From contig OZ038467.1 in assembly GCA_964036295.1 (NCBI GenBank), positions 15,411,670 through 15,475,669 on the forward strand: a stretch of DNA of 64,000 nucleotides, given 5' to 3'. The translations under genes were made by a program, and so were the position numbers. The notes beneath the pieces were generated by a model. The model saw only the letters and a list, made by a program, of their open reading frames with translations, was not told the origin of the DNA and did not search any database. This stretch comes from Plumapathes pennacea (lineage: Eukaryota > Cnidaria > Anthozoa > Antipatharia > Myriopathidae). Positions 21,410 to 33,410 of this stretch are shown piece by piece. How positions within the stretch are numbered: position 1 is the stretch's first letter; each line of letters begins with the position of its first letter.

Positions 21410-21949
21410 TTGCTAAACAGCAAAACAAGTTTAAAATATAATCTCAGCGCGGACATAAAAACGTTTCCCGCGAGGTTTTTCAGAAACATTTGTGTTCTTA
21501 TGTCCGCAGCAAATGTTTCGCGCGTGGCAAAACGGGTCAACAGGAAACATGCATTCGCTGGCAATGTTGGCGCCACAATGTGTGCTCGTTTTGCCAGGCT
21601 TTAACGTTGATACATTGTACGGTTTCACAGCTGAGCCGAGCGACACAGAACAAAGGTATGGTCTTCACAGTGACCATATCTAATAATGGGAAATGAAATA
21701 TGGACTGTCTGAACGCTAAATCACTTTAATGTAACTAACATTAAAAATTGCAAGCCATTAACTTGTTTGACTGAAGTCATTAGAACTGCATTTAATTTAT
21801 ATGTACAATAACTCTGAAAATATATAGCATATCCTCTGTTAATTTACATGTTACACTGCATAACTTAATTCTCAGCATTGGCTAAAAACGGAACTACGTT
21901 TGTAATACCATAAATGCTCTAATAAGCCCCCCGTGGGCCCATTCTTTGT

Positions 21950-21987
<38 letters not shown>

Positions 21988-21996
21988 GGGGGGGGG
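21950..21996 (+). repeat. (GA)n(G)n tract 2
   Basis: Same architecture as 21369-21409 in the same orientation, ~580 bp downstream. It follows an ATGCTCTAATAAGCCCCC motif that recurs near 45758. Confidence 0.85.
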
Positions 21997-21999
21997 TTA

Positions 22000-23560
22000 A
22001 TTTAAATAGCTGAGATGAAAACAAATAGTACTGTATTCTTGGTCAACAAAATACAAAGTGAACAATCGTTCATGTTCTGGCAAATTCTTTGCTAGTCTCT
22101 CGGCATGGTCTTTTTGGCATGGTGCGTTCCAACTGTTTAAATTATTTCGATTATTTCATTATCTTCTGATGCCGGCTCTTACATGAAGTTAGCTGTAGTA
22201 AATGGAAATGTAAAGTCGAAAAATACGGCATCACTAAGCATCTGCTGCGCGTCATTTGTCTTGTTTCTCTACTAATTTTGGCGCTCAAAGTCGACAGTAT
22301 GAAAATGGGGGAGGGGGAGAGCGCTTATTTCAAAACTTGACCTCGTAGAAGAGAGAGGAGGTGGCGGCTGATTAGAGCATTTAAGGTAAGTACAAAGAAA
22401 TTACATTTAAACATTTCACGAACTCAATCTAACGAACACAATGCTTCATGCGCTAGTCATGCTTGAGGTCCTGGACCAAGTTGGCAGAACGCTAAAGCTA
22501 GGGACCAGGTAAAGTAACAGTCGAACGTTGTCATTGTGACATCTACGCGAATGTCACACTCGATGTCTGGTACACTGACTCGTGTTATTTCCGAAAAGAC
22601 TTGGCAACTCAAAGAATATCAAAATGTACACCAAAGTGTTCTAATCACGAGAAAACTAAGACTCAAACATACGGATAAATATTTACTGAATTTCATCGGA
22701 AAATTAACGAAACGTTCCCTTTCTCATATTATTAGTAGTATTTTGTCCCTTTGTCGATAGTTATTTGAATATACACAGCCACTTTGACCGACAAGCCCAG
22801 AAAAAAGGAGTTAAATGAAACTTAAACTTAGGAAATAACTAAACATGTCAGCACATTCCACGCACGCCTTTTGCATTTAAAACGACCTAAAAAGAAACTG
22901 GCCTCAGATCAAACAAATCGTCAAGGTGCTCCAATTGTTAGACTCAAAGAAACGTGCCTTAGCAAGTCGGTTAGTCCTTGTGCAACTTATTTCAACAGCT
23001 TTTAAACGTTTACAAATAAGTCTACAAAAACAAACAATATTGCACAATATCAACAGTATATTAGCAGTAGTACTTCCACGATAAATAAACAAAAAATAAA
23101 TAGTTATAATTTAATAAGCAAATAATATAAAATAAGTACGTAAAATATAATAAACAAAAATAATCATCTGCAATTTTGCAATCGTCCCTATGAATATTTC
23201 TTGAAAATGCGACGTACGAGAAACTTCAGAAGATAATCATGTTATGTTTAATGTATTGTGCGGTCAAAAAAGTACGTTTCAAAAAGTAAATATGTTTGTT
23301 TCGGCAAGAACTCGCCATATCATTGACAATAACGTCCCGATAATTCTGAATGTTGGTTTGAAAATTGGTCACAAAGAGGCAAAGAATTTGGCCAAATTAT
23401 TAACTTAACTGCGCATTTTCATCAAACAGTAGCACCGTATTAAGCAACGAAATAGTCGGAAACTTGCTTTGCTTCCCAACAACAGCCTCTTGACTGGCTC
23501 TTGCCGAAACTAACTTACGCCAATATTCATATCTCACAAGCCAATGTCATTGTACGTAAA
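22000..23560. other. AT-rich intergenic stretch
   Basis: No supported coding frame. 22900-23170 is very A/T-rich. A partial M1-type MITE remnant (TCGAATAACTCTCG ... CAATCGAAAACCACTC) lies at about 23568-23668. Confidence 0.4.
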
Positions 23561-23993
23561 ACGATTTTCGAATAACTCTCGTAAAACCAAACCGAAGTAA
23601 TTGCAGTGTCAAACACAAACAAAAGCAATCAAACAATTATTCTTAACAGTCAATCGAAAACCACTCCATCACCCAAGGAATGTAGCTGCGCAGTAATAAT
23701 GGAATATACTAGCTCATTTAAGTAGATTACATTAATTCTATAATTAAATATATTTGCCTGGATATTTACTCGATCATTCAGTTACCATCTTGTTCACTTC
23801 TCTGTCTTCACTGAAGAGCAATCCCTTTGTTCAAGAGGACTATCGCTTCCTGTGCGACAGACAGACAATCTCCATCAAATTACATACAAAAACAAACTCT
23901 TCACAGACAGTTAGTTACAGTTATAGTTTTATAACTTAATTTATAAAATAACTATGATACTACGCGCGCCCTGATTGGCTAAATAACCGTGTT

Positions 23994-24246
23994 AGATGAG
24001 AGTATATTACACGCTAACGCGACACGCGATGTTTTTCACTTAACTAATTATTTTATAAAATAAATATATAACGTGTTCCCGTGTAATATAGCCTCATCTA
24101 AACACTTGGGAAGTTGGGAGAAAACTCGAGTAGCGCCGGAAACCACTCGGCGGCCTCGTGGTTTCCTTACGCTACTCTCGTGTTCTCCCAACTTCCCGCG
24201 TGTTTAGATGAGGCTATATTACACGGTGACGCGTTATATATTTCTT
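23994..24246 (-). mobile_element. Foldback element, family P copy 2
   Basis: Inverse-orientation counterpart of 8001-8260: GATGAGAGTATATTACACGC at the left, the long palindrome with GGGAAGTTGGGAG arms, and CGGTGACGCGTTATATATTTC at the right. The central palindrome is the same GC-rich CGGAAACCACTCGGCGGCC type. Confidence 0.8.
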
Positions 24247-25090
24247 AATTATATCAGTAATACATAAAGGTTAGGACTCGGGATGAGATCTAGGAGTAGG
24301 CATTAGGACAAGATTGATGAAGAGTTTAAAAGTTTTAAAAGTTAATGTCCTAAAGTAGTGTCGTAAATTTTAGATTTTATCCATAGTATTAGTAGGTGTC
24401 CCCATTAATAGAGGGATTTTCCCTTGGCTATATAACTTATCAGACACGAAAACAAAGATATTAAGATTACATGAAGTACTAAGATATTTCTATCAGGGAG
24501 GAAGGGATACACAGAGACAAAAGACAGAGGGAGTGGGAGCAGAGAAGAGGGAATGGGGGGAGGGGAGGAGAGTTGAGGAATGAACGGGGAAATTATTAGA
24601 TTCACTTTGTACTTTTTCTTTTGAGCCATCTCAACCACAGTTCTTTTTTTTTTTTTTTTTTTTTTTTGCGCGGAAACTCGATCCACTATTTTTAGAGGGA
24701 ACGAATTTAAAATCAAACAAAAACGTTGGACTGACTGGAAAGACCCTTTAAAGGAAATTAATTGGCATTAAATAGTTGGCAATATAGTCTAAATTGAAAA
24801 TTTGTTTAAAAATAGTAGAACACTACATTACTTTCTGAAAAAATTAGATAGACGTATGCGCCATTTTAGAATTTGAATATCGCGGGCGCCGCTATCCTGG
24901 ATTTTGTGACGTTCCACGGCTGCTCCTTATAACTAATATAGTTTTCTACCCTTTTCTTAAAACAAATTTTCAATTTAGACTATATTGCCAACAATTAAAT
25001 GCCAACTTGTCCCAACACCCCAGAGTTTCCTTTAAACTTCACAACATTCTAACTCAAGACTTGAGCCGACCGAACATCACATTCATAATA
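24247..25090. other. 3' flank of TRIM37 with an inverted AT-rich element
   Basis: Contains a T23 run (~24645) and an inverted pair (GGCAATATAGTCTAAATTG ~24778 and CAATTTAGACTATATTGCC ~24970) delimiting a ~220-bp foldback. No coding sequence recognised; part may be TRIM37 3' UTR. Confidence 0.45.
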
Positions 25091-25404
25091 GAGCCGTTTT
25101 CGGATGACTGTCGAAAACCAAAACCAAAGTAATCACACAGGCCAATCACAGAGACTGAGAGAAAACAGTTCAGCCAATCAGAAGCCAAAGTAATTCACGT
25201 TTGGTCTTGCGTTTGGTTTTACTTTCCAATCTGCAATGCGAGTACACGCCATCGCTTGCGTGAGAAGTGTTTGGTTTTGGTTTTGGTTTTGTTCCTGATT
25301 GGCTGAGCATGCTGACAAACTTGTGTGGACCAATCCGAAAGCGTAGCAAACGCAAAACCAAAGCAATCACACGATTACTTTCGACAGTCATCCGAAAACA
25401 GCTC
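25091..25404 (+). mobile_element. TA-flanked MITE, family M1 copy 2
   Basis: 314 bp, TA on each side (25089-25090 and 25405-25406), near-identical to 6003-6316. On the minus strand its target TA begins just two bases after the TRIM37 stop codon, so the element forms the start of the TRIM37 3' UTR. Confidence 0.9.
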
Positions 25405-25408
25405 TAAT

Positions 25409-28400
25409 TCAACGACCATGGCACTTACTACTGCCACTGCTACTACTGCTGGACGGAGAGCACTTCTTTCTTGACAGGTCGACAGGAGTAAAGGGCACCT
25501 CCCCATCCACGAACGCAACATCGTGAGGCGTGGAAGAGCGGTCAGCGGGTGATCCCGCGGACCCAGTCACCACGAATCCGAAATCTTCGTCAGATGGCGG
25601 CGCGCTCTGACTGCACGGGAAGAACTCCTCCTCGCTCGTAAATACGTTCTCTTCATCGCTGCGGGCTAAAAGACAAATAGGCGGCTCAAAACATCATTGT
25701 TGTCTATTTTTCAGCGCGATAATCGAAACAGAAGGTCCAGCGTATAAGTGAAGACATTCCACTCTCGGGTGGTTGTAGACAAACTGACGTCACGGACAAA
25801 CTTGCCCCAGTTTTCGTGAATTTTTATTTTTATTTTTTTCAAGAAGCAGCTTTCGAGCCCCTCCCCCCCCCCCCCCCCTCCCAAAAAAGGAAAACATTCT
25901 GATAGAGTTTGGGACGCACTTTTTTTTTTTATGATATCGTTGCTTTTATATTACAAGCAAGAAAAAAAAATTAATGCTTGTTTCGCGTGCACTCTAGATT
26001 CGGCATTGCTTTTGCAACTCCAACATCTGCTCAATCACAAGTGGTGAACTGGTTGCACATTTCCGATCACCTGGGCCCGGTTGTTCGAAGCTCGATTAAG
26101 CTAACCAAAGATTAAGCCTGAAATGACAAACTTTCGCTCAGAAAACGACTTCGTTGCTAAGTTTTGAGCTGGAACAAACGTTTTAGTTGGACTTGGATCG
26201 AAACTTTGCAGTTTTTTTGGCCAAAATTAGGAGAAAATATGTTAGAATAATCCTGGGTTAGCGTAATCGGGTTTGGACAACTATGGTCCTAAGTTGAATG
26301 CGGTGAAAAGTGTGTTTCGACAACAACTTTTGGATCAGGATGAAGATTAACTTGACTTGCCTTGGGACGTTTCACTGCGAGCGGCATCCAGTGTTCGTAG
26401 AAGTTCCTCTTCAGATGCAGAGAAGCCACTCAGTCGGTACGCCTTGTTTACTGTGGACGCCCGTTTTAACTCGGACAACAGCGAGGAGGTAAGTTGCAGA
26501 CCTGAGATGGAAAGACAGTTCGAACAATTACGAAAGCTAATACTTTGAACGCCAGTGTCTGTATCACGTGACCGGCGCCTGTACCGTCGGAAGACTGAGC
26601 GCTAATCACGGTGAACTTCCGTCAGTTGTGTTCGGATCCGGTCTTAAAAAAAACTCCCTTTCCTAAGTTCCTAAGAAATTATCTTTAGTACTAATAAGTA
26701 CTGCATGGTTTGCTATTATATATTTGAAGATGACTTTTTCTGTGATAGTGTACATCTTGGCGAAAGCAAACGGATTCTCCGCCTGTTGCTTTGCGAGGCC
26801 GAGCCGACAAGCGCCCAGGTTTTGTCCAATCGGAAATTAACTTTCAAAAATCAAGAAGTATGACAAAGAAAATACCACTTTTTTCGTAATTTCTGATTAA
26901 TCGCTCTTGAGACAACTTGTGACGTCATGGTCGTTTGTCGGCTCGGTTTCCTAGACGATATTTTTCGGCTTTGCAAAGTAGCAGGCGGAAAATCCGTCTG
27001 TTTTTTTGCAGGTTAGTACATGTATAGTGCGTTGACACTTCCTTCAGACAATACAGGAAGCGTTTGAGTTCTTACCGTCCTTGCCGACCACGGTTTGTAC
27101 GCCACTTGGACGGAGCACCTTCCTGACTGGCTCCTTCAAGCGGGAACTGAATCAAAAGAGGTTTTGAGTCAGTAATGGAAAGAATAACTGTGAAAAAGGG
27201 GGTGTTTTGGGCTTCGCCTGCCATGCTTACGCCACCATTTTTTCTCTTGAGATTTGAGATAACATCGTTGTTCAGCAACGAAAGTCAACAAAGAGTAGCT
27301 CGAAATTTCGCCGACAAGAGCGAAATTTCGAATAAATTAACGAAATTTTCGCTCGAAATTGTGGTGACGAAAGCAAAATTTCATTCTCCTCAAAGGCAAT
27401 CGAACTGGCATGGGAATGAGGTGAGGTTGCCACCTCGCGCGCCCAGAGGTTCCCTCGCCACCGTTCGCCTTTGCCGCTCTGCATTGGCTAGCGAGGAACC
27501 TCTGGAACCAGGGTATTTTGTTGTATGCTACATGACAGACCTTGCTGTTCCGGGTTCCGCACATTCTGAGGGCGTGTCCATCTCAGGCAGGTGAGAGGGT
27601 GAGGTGGAGTCTAACTCGGGTCCGCACTCCTCGTCGTGATCGGGTGCGGCACACGCAGCAGCTGTTTGCTCCACATCAACACCTGCATTTAAAGAGTTGG
27701 GTATTGAGACAATTTCTGCTGCAGGATTCGTACAACATTTTCAGAAATTATATTTCAATGACTTTTCCAGGACTTCTCAAGGACAATTTTCCTTTTGCAA
27801 GGACTAAAAATTACTTGTTGCCCGAAGAAAAGGTTGGCATTCTTTGATAACTTTTAGCTTCTTCTCAGCTGACTACATCTGACGTTTTCTGTGCTGTTCT
27901 TCAAAAAAGTATTGATGAAGATTAATTCAAGTTCTTCTGATAAACTATTACTTAGAAATTTATGAACTTTTGAAGGACTGCTGTCCAAATTCAAGGGCTT
28001 TTCAAGACGTCATACAAATTCAAGGACTGGAGTGCTCAAGACAAGCAGTCAAATTCAAGGGCTTTTCACGACTATACGAACCCTGTGCTGTAAATTAAGC
28101 AAATAGGTCATTTCCGTAATATTCTTCGACCCATTCAAAATAAGACCTCAGAGAAAGCTTTTCATAATTGATTTTGCAATGAAAATGTAGCTTGGTTTTG
28201 CACTAGCCCTTGTTTTAAAAGAGACGTAAAAGTCAGCTGCCAGAGGTGAATTTGACTCGGCCTCGGAAACGTTTAACCTTTTCACTTTCAAGAGTGATCA
28301 ACTTAAATTTTCTCTTTTCAGTCTCTCACCAGAGATATATCATACAGTATGGAGAATTTGCATTTGGTACCTTATTTAAATGACAATTGATTGAAATATT

Positions 28401-31400
28401 AATTCTCATTTCATCACTCACACATTTTCTTATTTTATGTATGGAAGAATTTGTAACTCCGAAACTGACAAGTGCAACCAAAAGGAGTGTCGACTCAAAC
28501 CAAAGCTCCTGATGTGTTCATTCAAACTGCAGTATTCACGCTGTTGTTGGGTGATGTTAGTTTTGTTTAGCGTATCACTTGTACAACGAAACGGTCAAAT
28601 ATACTGCTCGATAAAATAGGGAGCAAGAAAATACAGTGGGTAACTCGAACCTCCCGATGACTCGAGCCAAAAGTCGTTTCCCTTTGATTTGCTGACACTG
28701 TAATGTTGCCTCCGATAACTGAGCCAATTTCGTTTCCTTTGGAGGTTTAAGTTATCGGGATTTCACTGTATCAAGCGTTTAGAACGTTGGTTCAAGTGTC
28801 GCATAAGGGAAAGAAAAGTGTCCAGGATATGATTAATTTTTATCAGGAATCCACTTGGTTTATGTGCACATACCTGCTTTCTTGGCATCGCTCCGACTTT
28901 TAGCATTATCTGGGGTTGGCAGCGCAGCGTGTCGTCTGTGTGGCCTCGAGTTGCCGTGACTGGTCTTGATTCGGGCCGTGCTGCTGCTCATTGTCGCTGG
29001 AGACAAAACAAAGTGAGTCAAAATAAAACCCAACTCCAGGCATGCTGATGTGTAATGCACGGCCTAAAAAGCCCAGTTACGAGCTGCCATGCAACACTCT
29101 CGTGACACATACAGATCGTCGCGTGACGAACCCCACAAGACAAGGGTCAATGTGAGAAACCTAGAGGCCGTAAAAGACGTTTCGAGTGCTAGCCCTTCGT
29201 CGGAACAGGTGCAAATGCTTCGTCTTGTTCCGACGAAGGGCTAGCGCTCGAAACTTCAGCTTCCAATTTTTTGGCGTCTACGTTTCACACATCGACCCTC
29301 AGTCGATTCATTAGATTCATCTTTCTACACGCCGACGCAATCAAAATCTATAGTTCTCTTTAATGCTAGTTTTCCATTGTATCAAGTGTGAACAATAGAT
29401 GACAGTTGCAAGTTAACCCTTTCACTCCTGAGTGATCAACTTCAATTTTCTCCTTCAGTCTCTCACCAGAGATATGTGATACAGTGTGGAGAATTTGCTG
29501 CCTGATAGTTCAATCAGACAAAAACTGATTCGCTTATCAATTCTCACTATACCACTCATACTATTTTTTTCTTGAATGACTAGGAGAATTTTGTATTTTG
29601 AGCTCAGGAGTGAAAGGCTTAAACAAACGGCACTCACCTTGCAGAGCCTTCAAGTTGTCGAGTGTGGAGCTGCTGGATTTGGTTTCAGCGCGTGTCAGGC
29701 AGTGTTGAAGTTTCTCCAGCATGCCACTGTTGCGGCACTCCAGCCTCGCCCGTCTCTTGGCCCGGTCTCGATCAGCTCCCCTGGGTGAATCTCGCGAGAC
29801 CTTCCGAGGAGAGTTTCCCCAACGTACTCCGCGCGGACCTCTGTGCTCAAAACTTAACAGATTCAACAGTGCCCTCTCCTCCGAGTCGATGAGAGCGTTA
29901 GGGGAGGTAGAGGAAGGAGTCGTAGATGGGGACTGCAGTTCCTGTACTTCATTCTCTTCAACAAGCTGGAACTCCACGTCCTCCAGGTTCCACACCTCTC
30001 GCTCCTCCTGACAAGGAGGACTGTCTCGCACTGTACGAGTGTCCTTAACACGATCTGACCGTGCACTTCGCTCCTCAGCAACGGCCTCTTCCCCTGAGCG
30101 AGACAAAATCATTCTTTCCTCATTTTTACGTTGGATTAATTGTTTGTATTAGTGTGTAAAGCACTTAATTTTTTTGGAAACCATTATTCTAATCACACTC
30201 AGGTTATTTCCGTAAATTAATATGTTTGTATATGATTGTATTTAGGACTTTAGTAGTCATGTTTGTATTAGTGTGTAATTAGAGAACTTAATTTTTCTGC
30301 TGTTCAGAAGCCATTTAAGCCGCTGGCTTTAGCCGTACACTGTATATTTTCCTTGTGCATGTTTAAGTTATAAAATTGACACTCAAAAATAGAAAAAAAC
30401 GACGGCTATTAGAATGTGTACTTCTCCGACACTTGAGCTGCCACACCTGTTGCGCGTCTATTTGGGTGGTCCTGTTGTTTCACTTGACAGGATTTGGAAT
30501 TTTCTTGGAGAGGTTTAGATTAATATTCAAAGATCTAAGGCTATGTTACATTGTTAATGTTGCACACTCACTGATCTCACACTTAAACCCCACCCTCCCC
30601 TCACTCTATGTGCTCATTCATGCCCGTTCGAAGGAGGAAGACGAGGAACAGGTTGGGGTGGGGTGGGAGCTGGTTTTAAGTGCATTAACCGAGTTGGCGT
30701 TGTACACAAGGTGATAATCAAACTATAGCAATATCAAGGTGTCCCCACTATTTTTTTAGACGCACCTTGTTCTTCTTCTTCAGCGTGGATTTCAGCGTCA
30801 GAGTGGCCCTCGGCATCAATTTCCTCCTCTTCAGACTCGGCTGCACTCCCCCCATCATTATTTTCATCCTCCTCTTCTTCCTCTTCCTCGTCTTCTTCTT
30901 CTTCTTCCTCGTCTTCTCCATTCTCGTCCTCATTTGTATCACCATCAACCTCTTCGCCTTCCTCTGAAGCTTGTACACTTGGACCTGGAAACGACATCAA
31001 CACAATTAGCGGCTCTTCCGCCACGTGACCAAAACACCGCGTGACTGAAAATTTATAACCTTAAGCCCTGGCCAAACGGAGGACCAAGTCGGGCCAAATT
31101 TTCAACTTGGTCCAACTTAGGTATCGTTTGGCCACCCACTTGGCTTGACTTGGCAGTACCGTTTCGCCAGGGCTTTAGGCTTTTTAAGTGCCAGAAATGG
31201 AAAGATTATGAATAAATATGTTGGAATGCAACATTTTAGGCTCGCAACAATTATAGATCAAATTTGGCAGCATTTGGAATTGGACTAAGTCTTCAAAAAT
31301 GCTACTAAAAGTATAGGCTGACAGAAGATATGGGATCCATGTAGTGATAACTAACTGGGCCCGGTTGTGCAAAGCTTGGTTAAGATAACTCACGGTTAAC

Positions 31401-32047
31401 TTATTTCTGTCTCTTGTGATTTTGGCCAACAAACTGCAGAGTTTTGATCAAAGACTTTCCAAAAAGTTTGCTCTAGCTCAAAACATAGCGAGAAAGTTGC
31501 TTTATTTGTGAAAGGTTTTCAACTTCAGGCACAAAATGAAACAAAGATTAGACTTAACCCAGGGTTAGCCCAACCGTGCTTTGAACAACCAGGCCCTGAG
31601 ACATGTAGAAATGCTTCCAAACAGTATTTACTGTTAATTGCTGAATCCTTCCGGTTTGGCTCGAGTTCTAATTGAGCTACTTTTGCTTGGGAAATTTTGG
31701 AACTTAATACTATTATCTTGTGGCAGCCCAAAACTTCGCGCAACACTATTTCTTACCCGGTTTTCAGGAAATGAAAAATGGGAAATTTGAAAACTGATGA
31801 CCTCACACTAACCCGACGCCATTTCTACGTCAACAGCAGTGTGAACAGTGGCCCTGGTCCTTGCGCATGTCGCCTGAGCTGGCACTGCTTGGCGCTGGCA
31901 GTCTCGGCTGAGCTTGGTTGTCACGCCATCTCCGTCCTCACCGTTACCGATCGACTGTTCCAGCAACGAAACGTGACTCATGTCCGACACACTGCCACCA
32001 GCTAACGCAGCCGTGGCGTGACTGCGTGACAACTCAATCGCGAGACG
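25409..32047 (-). CDS. TRIM37: TRIM37 exons 21-27: acidic and Ser-rich C-terminal tail
   Basis: Exons: 31813-32047, 30766-30984, 29638-30093, 28874-28996, 27541-27682, 27076-27146, 25409-25665. Exon 21 starts RLAIELSRS, as in vertebrate TRIM37. Exon 22 is an acidic run of ~70 residues (over half Glu/Asp). Exon 23 holds two helical stretches ([34 protein letters not shown]) with a basic patch between. Exon 27 ends in a Ser-rich tail after [14 protein letters not shown]. All junctions from 21 to 25 are phase 1. The exon 25 donor (AAG-GTCTGT) is weak but phase-correct. Confidence 0.85.
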
Positions 32048-33377
32048 CTGTGGGGTGGAACAGGGCTGCTTCAGAACATACATATACAGTCTAATATACA
32101 ATATTACTACACAAGCTATTAAGCGGCCACCCCTATTAAGCGGCCAGTTGTAAGTCCTGAAACTATTGTCAGCGGGGTTCTATTGTATATGCATGTTTCC
32201 ATGTTCCCAAGTAACCCTTTCACTCCCAAGAGAGATCAAGTTCAATTTTCTCCTTCACTTTTGGCAGCACAATATATCGTACAGTAAAGAGAACTTGGCT
32301 TTTGATACCTTGCTCAGATGATAGCTGATTAAACTATCAATTCACACTACATCACTCATACATTTTCCTCTTAAAAGGTTGGGAGAATCTGCATTTTGAG
32401 CTTGGGAGTGAAAGGCGTAACAGTGGCGCGACGGCGTGAGGTAGAAATGTCTGGACGCGAATGGTGTTAATTGACACCGTGTACGCAAGAAATGGTTACC
32501 TCTTTGAAGTCGTTGATCTGTTGGATGTACTGAGCTTGGCTGGCTTCAAGCTGATTTATGTACCTACATGGAGAGGAAAGAATTTATCAACTAATTACCC
32601 AGAATCCAAATCCACGGGTATTTGGAAGTTCGAAACACCTACCATTGCTGGTCTCGGCATTTCTGGTAGAAGGTTGGTGGTCTCACTTGAAATCGCAGGA
32701 TCAGTGTGTCGTTTGCAGTGTTGAGGTAACCTTCACTGGCCTGAAACAACAATAATAACAACAATACACGTAATCAGACGGGAGAAAGCGTGTTCACTGC
32801 CACAGTTCTCAAAAACAACAAACAAACTAACTAAAAACAAAACAACTAATTATGAACTACACTTGCAACTTCGCTACTGAGAGCATTTGCTTGAATGGTC
32901 ATAGCCTTTGGTTACATTTCAAAGCCGTACATTTCTTCAAATTCTGCAGTTGCGAAGCTAATCTAACAATTTCACAAGGTTCATTCTTGGCTTTATGGAC
33001 GAAACTAAAAAGCAGCACCAGAAATTCTACCTCACTTTCAGGAAAATGGACCTATCTGTACTTATCAACTCTGACTCAGGCGTGGACTGCAAATTATGTC
33101 ATAATTAAGAATGCTAAAGGCCTAAAAGCCTACCTACATGCACTAGATTTGCATACAGCATCAATATGTAAATAGTTTTAGCAATGATAAGCTAACAACT
33201 TTTATCAAAATAAAAATAGTAGTAAGTTTTAATAATAATAGTAATACTAGTAGTGTTAGAACAACATTTTTAATAAGTATAGTTCAATCCCAATTAATCC
33301 ATATATTTTCTTAAAAGTGTCCCCGATTAGTATATCACACGTGATACGCTAGAAGATTTGACACTCAAATAAAGTTC

Positions 33378-33410
<33 letters not shown>

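Noticed and set aside
27175..27594. 139-codon plus-strand frame
   Set aside because: Antisense to TRIM37 exons 25-26 and largely made of a repeat shared with 46075-46215.
30767..30967. Plus-strand frame rich in Phe/Leu that looks like membrane segments
   Set aside because: Mirror image of the TRIM37 acidic exon (GAA/GAG codons read as TTC/CTC).
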